Assembly: GCA_030432815.1 (NCBI GenBank)
Contig: JAUILB010000092.1
Span: 1 to 9,436, forward strand
Length of the DNA: 9,436 nt
Source of the DNA: Alphaproteobacteria bacterium
GTDB taxonomy: Bacteria; Pseudomonadota; Alphaproteobacteria; Sphingomonadales; Emcibacteraceae
Reading direction: 5' to 3'
Below, piece after piece: positions 4,700 to 9,436 of the stretch; the stretch's first letter is position 1, and every line of letters starts with the position of its first letter. Position numbers and translations under genes: made by a program. Below the pieces are notes generated by a model. That model was not told the DNA's origin. It did not search any database and saw only the letters and a list, made by a program, of their open reading frames with translations.

Positions 4700-6826
4700 T
4701 TAGTCATCGTCGCCGGAAGCGTCGTCGTTTTCTTTGGCTTCGTCATTTAAGACCGCCTTCATGCTCAAACGCACTTTGCCGCGATCATCGATCCCCAAAA
4801 CCTTAACTTTAACTGTTTCGCCCTCTTTTACAACATCTGTAACCTGTTTGACACGTTCATTTGCCATTTCACTGATGTGCACAAGACCATCTTTACTGCC
4901 TAGGAAGTTTACAAATGCACCGAAATCAACGGTTTTGACAACCTTGCCTTCATATGTTTTGCCTACCTCGGGTTCAGCTACAATACCGTTAATCCAGTCA
5001 AGTGCCGCTTTAATAGCCGCACCGTCAGGTGATGATATATTCACAACACCATCATCATCGATATCAACTTTTGCGCCTGTTACTTCGCAGATTTCACGAA
5101 TTACCTTACCACCTGTACCAATGATTTCACGGATTTTGTCTTTCTTGACATGCAGGGTTTCAATACGTGGTGCATGCTGGCTCATTTCTTTACGGGCACC
5201 ATCGAGTGCTTTATTCATGCTTTCAAGAATAGTTGCACGTCCGCCTTTAGCCTGCTCAAGGGCCACTTTCATAATATCTTCGGTAATACCAGTAATTTTA
5301 ATGTCCATCTGAAGGGAGGTAATCCCTTCTGTTGTACCCGCTACTTTAAAGTCCATATCCCCAAGATGATCTTCATCACCCAGGATATCTGAAAGAACGG
5401 CATAATCATCACCTTCCTTGATAAGACCCATGGCAATACCTGATACCGGGCGCGAGATCGGAACACCCGCATCCATCAGGGACAGAGATGCACCGCAAAC
5501 TGTTGCCATCGAAGAAGAACCATTTGATTCAGTGATTTCAGATACCACACGAATTGTATAAGGGAATTCCTCTTTGGAAGGCAGTACCGCGTGAACAGCC
5601 CGCCAGGCTAGTTTACCGTGGCCAATTTCACGGCGACCGGTAAAGCCCATACGTCCGACTTCTCCAACGGAATAAGGCGGAAAGTTATAATGAAGCATGA
5701 AGCTGCGCTTTGTCGTGCCTGTAAGGGCATCAACAAATTGTTCATCATCCGCTGTACCGAGCGTCGTTACACAAATTGATTGTGTTTCGCCACGGGTAAA
5801 GAGTGCAGAACCGTGGGTTCGTGGCAAAATATTTACTTCGCCAATCACCTGACGGACCGTATCAAGGTCACGACCATCAATCCGTTTGCCGGTTTTGATA
5901 ATGTCACCACGAACAATGTCCTTTTCAAGGTTCTTTAGAATGCCGGCAACAAGAATTTCCTGCGCTTCATTACCTTCTTCAACGAACTTTTCCTTAACTG
6001 CGTCTTTTACTTCAGAAATCTTTCCTACGCGTTCCTGCTTGTCTGTTTCGGCGTAAGCGGCGCGTAAGCCTTTTTCAGCCATCTTGGTGATCTTAGCAAT
6101 CAGGTCGCTGTGATCTTCTTCTTCAGGAAGTTCCCAAGGATCATTCGCAGCGACTTCAGCAAGCTCAATGATTGCGTCGATAACCACTTGCATTTCAGCA
6201 TGACCGAACATCACGGCGCCAAGCATAATTTCTTCAGATAGCTCACTCGCTTGTGATTCAACCATCAGAACCGCATCACGGGTACCGGCAACGACAAGAT
6301 CAAGCTCTGAATTTTCAAGCTCCTCTTCTGTCGGATTAAGGATGTATTCGCCATCTATATAACCAACGCGTGCGCCGGCAATCGGCCCCATAAAAGGAAG
6401 TCCTGAAAGGGTGAGCGCGGCACTCGTACCAACGATTGCAACAATGTCAGGATTATTTTCCAGATCATGGCTCATTACAGTTGCGGCCACTTGGGTTTCA
6501 TTTTTGAATGAAGATACAAAAAGCGGGCGTATCGGGCGGTCAATAAGGCGACAGATTAATGTTTCCTCTTCGGAAGGACGTCCTTCGCGTTTAAAAAAAC
6601 CGCCAGGTATTTTACCGGCGGAATACGCTTTTTCTTGATAATTAACTGTGAGTGGGAAGAAATCGATACCAGCTTTTGCTTTTTTGGCAGCTGTCACTGC
6701 TGTAAATACTGATGTTTCTCCGTAGCTTACCATAACGGCCCCTGCCGCCTGGCGGGCAATATGCCCTGTTTCGATTACCAATTGGCGTCCGCCCCAGGTA
6801 ATTTCTTTTTTATGAATATTAAACAT
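4700..6826 (-). CDS. pnp: Polyribonucleotide nucleotidyltransferase (PNPase)
   Basis: The 708-residue enzyme degrades RNA 3' to 5' by phosphorolysis, releasing nucleoside diphosphates, and is a core part of bacterial mRNA decay. It has two RNase PH-like domains (about 1-215 and 310-550) joined by a helical linker. GGFFKREG (75-82) is the conserved FFRR-type loop, NGSSSMATVCG (435-445) the phosphate-binding region, and D486 and D492 (in GDEDHLGDMDFK) match the catalytic aspartates of E. coli PNPase with the same numbering. A KH domain with GTGG (570-573) and an S1 domain (about 622-690, DFGAFVNFLGSKDGLVHISE) bind RNA, followed by an acidic tail (DDASGDDD). The frame is open to 6901, but translation from there would read through a hairpin; the ATG at 6826 gives the canonical FNIHKKEITWGGR start and has AGAGAA seven bases upstream. 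It follows rpsO as in most proteobacteria. Confidence 0.98.
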   Translation of the reverse strand: MFNIHKKEITWGGRQLVIETGHIARQAAGAVMVSYGETSVFTAVTAAKKAKAGIDFFPLTVNYQEKAYSAGKIPGGFFKREGRPSEEETLICRLIDRPIRPLFVSSFKNETQVAATVMSHDLENNPDIVAIVGTSAALTLSGLPFMGPIAGARVGYIDGEYILNPTEEELENSELDLVVAGTRDAVLMVESQASELSEEIMLGAVMFGHAEMQVVIDAIIELAEVAANDPWELPEEEDHSDLIAKITKMAEKGLRAAYAETDKQERVGKISEVKDAVKEKFVEEGNEAQEILVAGILKNLEKDIVRGDIIKTGKRIDGRDLDTVRQVIGEVNILPRTHGSALFTRGETQSICVTTLGTADDEQFVDALTGTTKRSFMLHYNFPPYSVGEVGRMGFTGRREIGHGKLAWRAVHAVLPSKEEFPYTIRVVSEITESNGSSSMATVCGASLSLMDAGVPISRPVSGIAMGLIKEGDDYAVLSDILGDEDHLGDMDFKVAGTTEGITSLQMDIKITGITEDIMKVALEQAKGGRATILESMNKALDGARKEMSQHAPRIETLHVKKDKIREIIGTGGKVIREICEVTGAKVDIDDDGVVNISSPDGAAIKAALDWINGIVAEPEVGKTYEGKVVKTVDFGAFVNFLGSKDGLVHISEMANERVKQVTDVVKEGETVKVKVLGIDDRGKVRLSMKAVLNDEAKENDDASGDDD

Positions 6827-6865
6827 ATATATTTCTCTATTTTCAACGGCTATTAATTTTGTTCG

Positions 6866-6894
6866 GTGAGTCCGGGGCCCATCCCCGGACCCAC
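6866..6894 (-). promoter_or_regulatory. GC-rich RNA hairpin between rpsO and pnp
   Basis: The core is a perfect 8-bp inverted repeat, GTCCGGGG with CCCCGGAC, around AUGGG. On the minus strand four more pairs extend it (GUGG with UCAC, including one G.U), making a 12-bp stem; on the plus strand that wobble would be an A.C mismatch. No T-run follows, so it is not a classical terminator. It occupies the same place as the stem-loop in the E. coli pnp leader that RNase III cuts and through which PNPase represses its own synthesis. A similar role here is inferred from position and shape only. Confidence 0.6.
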
Positions 6895-6947
6895 TGATCA
6901 AAAAGCCTTTGCATAACCCCTATGGCCATGCATTCATATTTCTTTTC

Positions 6948-7217
6948 TTACTTACGTAGACCAAGACTGCCGATCAATGCCTGATAGCGGCCTTCGTCTT
7001 TTTTCTTAAGATAATCAAGAAGCTTGCGGCGCTTGTTTACAAGCATTAATAGACCGCGACGTGAATGATTATCTTTGTTATGTGTTTTAAAATGTTCTGT
7101 TAGATGAACAATTCTGTGTGTCAGAATTGCGACTTGAACTTCAGGGGAACCTGTATCACCGTCTTTAACGGCATACTGTTTAATCAGTTCCTGCTTTTTT
7201 TCTGCAGTAATCGACAT
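6948..7217 (-). CDS. rpsO: 30S ribosomal protein S15
   Basis: The 89-residue protein has the normal S15 length and is recognisable throughout: SITAEKKQELI at the start, GDTGSPEVQVAILTHRI (about 20-36), the LTEHFKTHNKDNHSRRGL segment that contacts helices 20-22 of 16S rRNA, and LLDYLKKKDEGRYQ followed by GLRK at the end. S15 binds 16S rRNA early and organises the central domain of the 30S subunit. An in-frame ATG at 7235 would add six residues, but a near-perfect Shine-Dalgarno sequence (AAAGGAG, 7224-7230) six bases before the ATG at 7217 fixes the start. It begins 25 bases after truB. The Shine-Dalgarno sequence lies inside a hairpin, suggesting translational control. Confidence 0.98.
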   Translation of the reverse strand: MSITAEKKQELIKQYAVKDGDTGSPEVQVAILTHRIVHLTEHFKTHNKDNHSRRGLLMLVNKRRKLLDYLKKKDEGRYQALIGSLGLRK

Positions 7218-7219
7218 CG

Positions 7220-7246
7220 ATAACTCCTTTAACAATTTAAAGTTAT
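7220..7246 (-). promoter_or_regulatory. Hairpin masking the rpsO Shine-Dalgarno sequence
   Basis: On the minus strand ATAA-CTTTAA, loop ATTG, TTAAAG-GAG-TTAT folds into a 6-bp stem (CTTTAA/TTAAAG), a three-base GAG bulge and a further 4 bp (ATAA/TTAT). The 3' arm contains AAAG of the AAAGGAG Shine-Dalgarno sequence and the bulge contains the rest. The 5' arm includes the truB stop codon (7243-7245), so ribosomes finishing truB would open it. S15 represses its own message through leader structures in several bacterial phyla; this one is short and AT-rich, so its importance is uncertain. Confidence 0.5.
7224..7230 (-). promoter_or_regulatory. Strong Shine-Dalgarno sequence of rpsO
   Basis: AAAGGAG on the minus strand lies six bases before the ATG at 7217. 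It is the best ribosome binding site in the window and decides the rpsO start against the in-frame ATG at 7235, which lies upstream of it. Confidence 0.9.
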
Positions 7247-8163
7247 AAATTAAAAACGCGCACCGGTTTCAAATGTGTATTGCTGATTTCACAAAGGGCA
7301 ATCAGTTTGTCGCCTTCCATGGCCTTCAGCGTTTGACCTGATGAGCTTGAAGGGGGTAAGCACTCTTTCAAATCGTCTAGCGAAATAAACCCGCCATTTT
7401 TAAGAAAGTCTGCCTGCTCTTCCGTTACGGCCAATGCCAAGATGTCGTCTAGCACGGTCATAACATTAAGAATCCACTCTTCAAGCGGCGCACTATGTAC
7501 TAATTCTTCCAGCTTTACCAGTGAAATCGTATCCGATAAATCAAACGGCCCCACTTTCGTGCGTCTAAGGTGCGTTATATGACCAAATGTTCCTAATTTC
7601 AATGCCAGATCACGCCCCAATGACCTTACATATGTACCTTTAGAACATGTCATTTCAAAGGCAGCATTATCAACAGTGCTTTTTAGAAGCTTTAGATCAA
7701 ATATTTCTACCTCACGTTCTTTTATTTCCACCTCTTCACCGGCACGGGCAAGGGCGTATGCCCGTTTCCCGTTAATTTTAACTGCACTGTAAGCTGGTGG
7801 TACCTGCTTAATTTTGCCCAGAAATGCTGGGATTACCTTTTTTATATCTTCTGTGTGTGGCCTGATATCACTACTATGGGTAATTTCCCCTTCCAAATCA
7901 TCCGTTGTACGGGCTTCGCCCCACTTAACTGTAAATTGATAGGTTTTATGCGCATCCATGATATAGGGGATTGTTTTGGTTGCTTCACCTAATGCGATCG
8001 GCAGTACACCCGTCGCCAATGGGTCTAGCGTTCCCGCATGTCCTGCTTTTTTTGCATCTGTTAGATACCTGCACTTGCTTACAACTTTTGTGGAACCCAT
8101 CCCATGGGGTTTGTCTATGACAATCCAACCATCTATTTTTTTGCCGCTATGTTTTCTGGCCAT
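7243..8163 (-). CDS. truB: tRNA pseudouridine(55) synthase
   Basis: TruB converts uridine 55 in the T-loop of tRNAs to pseudouridine. The 306-residue protein (E. coli TruB is 314) shows the family features in order: GWIVIDKPHGMGST (12-25), GHAGTLDPLATGVL (41-54) with the catalytic aspartate D47, KTYQFTVKWG (73-82) with the conserved active-site tyrosine Y75, VPPAYSAVKINGKRAYALARAG (121-142) and KGTYVRSLGRDL (175-186) with R180. The last roughly 60 residues correspond to the small C-terminal domain and are less conserved. The start lies six bases after the rbfA stop with only a weak AAGAAG site inside the rbfA end, so translation is probably coupled to rbfA. Confidence 0.97.
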   Translation of the reverse strand: MARKHSGKKIDGWIVIDKPHGMGSTKVVSKCRYLTDAKKAGHAGTLDPLATGVLPIALGEATKTIPYIMDAHKTYQFTVKWGEARTTDDLEGEITHSSDIRPHTEDIKKVIPAFLGKIKQVPPAYSAVKINGKRAYALARAGEEVEIKEREVEIFDLKLLKSTVDNAAFEMTCSKGTYVRSLGRDLALKLGTFGHITHLRRTKVGPFDLSDTISLVKLEELVHSAPLEEWILNVMTVLDDILALAVTEEQADFLKNGGFISLDDLKECLPPSSSSGQTLKAMEGDKLIALCEISNTHLKPVRVFNL

Positions 8164-8169
8164 GAATGT

Positions 8170-8577
8170 TTATTTTGCTTCTTTTTTCCGAAGATCCTGT
8201 GCCACATGCTCACTATTCAAAAGCGCTTCAATATGGTCAGCTTCATAGAAACTGTGATCAGAGCTGAATTTAAGATTGGGAAGATATTTCATTCTTACCA
8301 TTTTGGAAAGTTGTCCGCGGATATATTTATTGTTTGCATTAAGCGCGGCAACAATCTCAACTTCATTTATACCGCCAAGCGGCATTACAAATACTGTGGC
8401 ATTTCTTAAATCAGGACTACATCTAACTTCTGTAACCGTGATAGAAACATTATCAAGTGTTTCATCCCTGATTTCTCCACGCGAAAGAATTTCGGCCAGA
8501 GCATGGCGAATATTTTCACCAACCCTAAGGACACGATGACTTGGCCCTGCATCATTCGAAAATCTTGATTTTGCCAT
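8170..8577 (-). CDS. rbfA: 30S ribosome-binding factor A
   Basis: RbfA binds immature 30S subunits near helix 1 of 16S rRNA and helps late maturation, notably at low temperature. The 135-residue protein is a single KH-type domain. Recognisable segments are SHRVLRVGENIRHALAEIL (about 13-31), RGEIRDETLDNVSITVTEVRCSPDLRNATVFV (about 33-64) and FSSDHSFYEADHIEALL (about 103-119). In the usual KH signature of this family the conserved aspartate-proline after the first helix is D-E here (RDET), a minor difference. The upstream AGGA directly touches the ATG, which is unusually close, while AGAGA about nine bases upstream may be the working ribosome binding site. It sits in the standard order infB-rbfA-truB. 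Confidence 0.96.
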   Translation of the reverse strand: MAKSRFSNDAGPSHRVLRVGENIRHALAEILSRGEIRDETLDNVSITVTEVRCSPDLRNATVFVMPLGGINEVEIVAALNANNKYIRGQLSKMVRMKYLPNLKFSSDHSFYEADHIEALLNSEHVAQDLRKKEAK

Positions 8578-8598
8578 TCCTACGTCTCTAAGGTCAAA

Positions 8599-8625
8599 CG
8601 GCTTACCGGAAAATGCGGGAAGCCG
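8599..8625 (-). promoter_or_regulatory. Hairpin in the infB-rbfA spacer
   Basis: CGGCTT and AAGCCG form a 6-bp stem; after one C.U mismatch CCG/CGG adds three pairs around a seven-base loop (CATTTTC on the minus strand). It lies in the 74-bp spacer between infB and rbfA. Only TTTGACCTT follows, so it is at best a weak terminator; an RNA processing or attenuating role is equally possible. Confidence 0.4.
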
Positions 8626-8651
8626 ATATTAATCCTGTATCCGCCTTTAAT

Positions 8652-9436
8652 TTAGAGGTTACGTTCTATTTCCTCAACTTCGTAACATTCAATAACATCC
8701 CCAACCTTCATGTCATTGTAACTGACGAAGTTCATGCCACATTCAACACCACTTTCAACTTCTTTTACGGCATCTTTAAAGCGGCGTAAGGAACCCAGAT
8801 CCCCTTCATAAACAACCGTATCATCACGAAGTAATCTTGCTTTTGCACCCTGACGAACAACACCGCTGGTAACCAAACAACCCGCAGCCTTACCCTTACC
8901 GGCATTAAAGATATCAAGAACATCCGCAGTTCCAATAATTGTTTCTTTAATTTCAGGTGCAAGCATTCCCGACATCACAGCTTTTATATCATCAATCAAA
9001 TCATAAATGATTGAATAATAACGAATTTCCACACCTTCTTTTTGCGCAAGATCCGCAGCATTACGGCTGGCGCGAACATTAAAACCGATCACCGGGGCGC
9101 CCGTTGCTATTGCAAGGCCAATATCTGTTTCACTGATACCACCAACACCACTATGGACAATTTTACATTTTACTTCATCGGTATTGAGCTGCTCAAGCGA
9201 TGAAACAATTGCACCTACTGAGCCCTGCACATCCGCTTTAAGTAAAATCGGAACCATTGAAATTTCAGCTTCTTTAAGCTTATCGAACATATTTTCAAGA
9301 CTTGCAGCAGGTGTTTTGTTTTGCTCATCCTTAAGTCGATTAAGCCTGAAATCAACGATGCTGCGTGCTTTGGCCTCATCATCAACAACAATAAAGTCAT
9401 CCCCTGCGCCAGGTGCTGAATCAAGACCGAGTAATT
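8652..9436 (-). CDS. infB: Translation initiation factor IF-2, C-terminal part
   Basis: The gene runs off the right window edge; its frame is open to the last base, giving 260 visible residues ending in EEIERNL. IF-2 is the GTPase that brings formylmethionyl-tRNA to the 30S subunit and promotes subunit joining; its G domain lies outside the window. Visible are the end of domain II (LGLDSAPGAGDDFIVVDDEAKAR), domain III/C1 starting at PILLKADVQGSVGAI with GVGGISETDIGLA, and the tRNA-binding C2 domain (KETIIGTADVLDIFNAGKGKAAGC, LRRFKDAVKEVESGVECGM, GDVIECYEVEEI). The FNAGKGKAAGC loop appears one residue shorter than the usual form with K-x-G-K spacing, judged from memory. An ATG at 9290 is internal, not the true start. 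It heads the visible part of the infB-rbfA-truB-rpsO-pnp cluster. Confidence 0.97.
   Translation of the reverse strand, partial: LLGLDSAPGAGDDFIVVDDEAKARSIVDFRLNRLKDEQNKTPAASLENMFDKLKEAEISMVPILLKADVQGSVGAIVSSLEQLNTDEVKCKIVHSGVGGISETDIGLAIATGAPVIGFNVRASRNAADLAQKEGVEIRYYSIIYDLIDDIKAVMSGMLAPEIKETIIGTADVLDIFNAGKGKAAGCLVTSGVVRQGAKARLLRDDTVVYEGDLGSLRRFKDAVKEVESGVECGMNFVSYNDMKVGDVIECYEVEEIERNL

Noticed and set aside
4734..5312. 192-codon open frame on the plus strand, opposite pnp.
   Set aside because: It is antisense to a strongly conserved coding region and its serine/threonine/leucine-rich product has no recognisable domain; a shadow frame.
6827..6901. 25-residue N-terminal extension of PNPase reading GSGDGPRT.
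   Set aside because: It is a translation of the GC-rich hairpin; PNPase proteins begin at the FNIHKKE segment encoded from 6826.
7218..7235. Earlier ATG for rpsO adding MLKELS.
   Set aside because: The added codons are the Shine-Dalgarno sequence itself, and S15 is normally 88-89 residues.
1..9436. Mobile elements, CRISPR arrays, toxin-antitoxin or defence modules.
   Set aside because: No transposase, integrase, spaced direct repeats or tRNA was seen; the genes are mostly conserved housekeeping genes with similar base composition.

Overview
The window comes from a bacterial chromosome and most likely from an alphaproteobacterium of moderate to low GC (low forties by eye, not computed). Three things point there: a dut-moeB type gene neighbourhood, a Fur-superfamily regulator that looks like Irr (a family essentially confined to Alphaproteobacteria), and an SH3-domain exported protein placed divergently to a 2-hydroxyacid dehydrogenase. 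I cannot name the order. Nothing resembles a phage, IS element, plasmid gene, CRISPR array, tRNA or rRNA, and no stretch over 300 bases lacks a gene.

Left part (1-1088, + strand): the last 32 codons of dut (dUTPase), a small unrecognised acidic protein, and a MoeB/ThiF-family E1-like adenylyltransferase. The three reading frames overlap (ATGA at 98-101; 11 bases at 339-349), which suggests a translationally coupled unit. The moeB-like stop codon overlaps the stop of the convergent gene that follows.

Middle (1085-4616): a glyoxylate/hydroxypyruvate reductase-like dehydrogenase on the minus strand faces away from an exported double-SH3 protein on the plus strand. A 124-bp spacer between them carries two good back-to-back sigma70-type promoters. 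Next come an Irr-like iron regulator with its own promoter and a nitronate monooxygenase-family flavoprotein with an unusual C-terminal four-cysteine cluster, both on the minus strand.

Right part (4700-9436, - strand): the conserved translation/RNA-decay cluster, transcribed right to left as infB (C-terminal part only), rbfA, truB, rpsO and pnp. These encode initiation factor 2, a 30S maturation factor, tRNA pseudouridine-55 synthase, ribosomal protein S15 and polynucleotide phosphorylase. The spacers of this cluster hold several RNA hairpins. One covers the rpsO Shine-Dalgarno sequence, one is a 12-bp GC-rich stem between rpsO and pnp, and two lie back to back between pnp and the monooxygenase gene. 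In two of them a G.U pair forms only in the minus-strand RNA, which is the transcribed strand.

I found no convincing new multi-gene system. The best leads are the small protein coupled to the E1-like enzyme, the hairpin-rich spacers of the rpsO-pnp region, and the cysteine-cluster monooxygenase next to an iron regulator.
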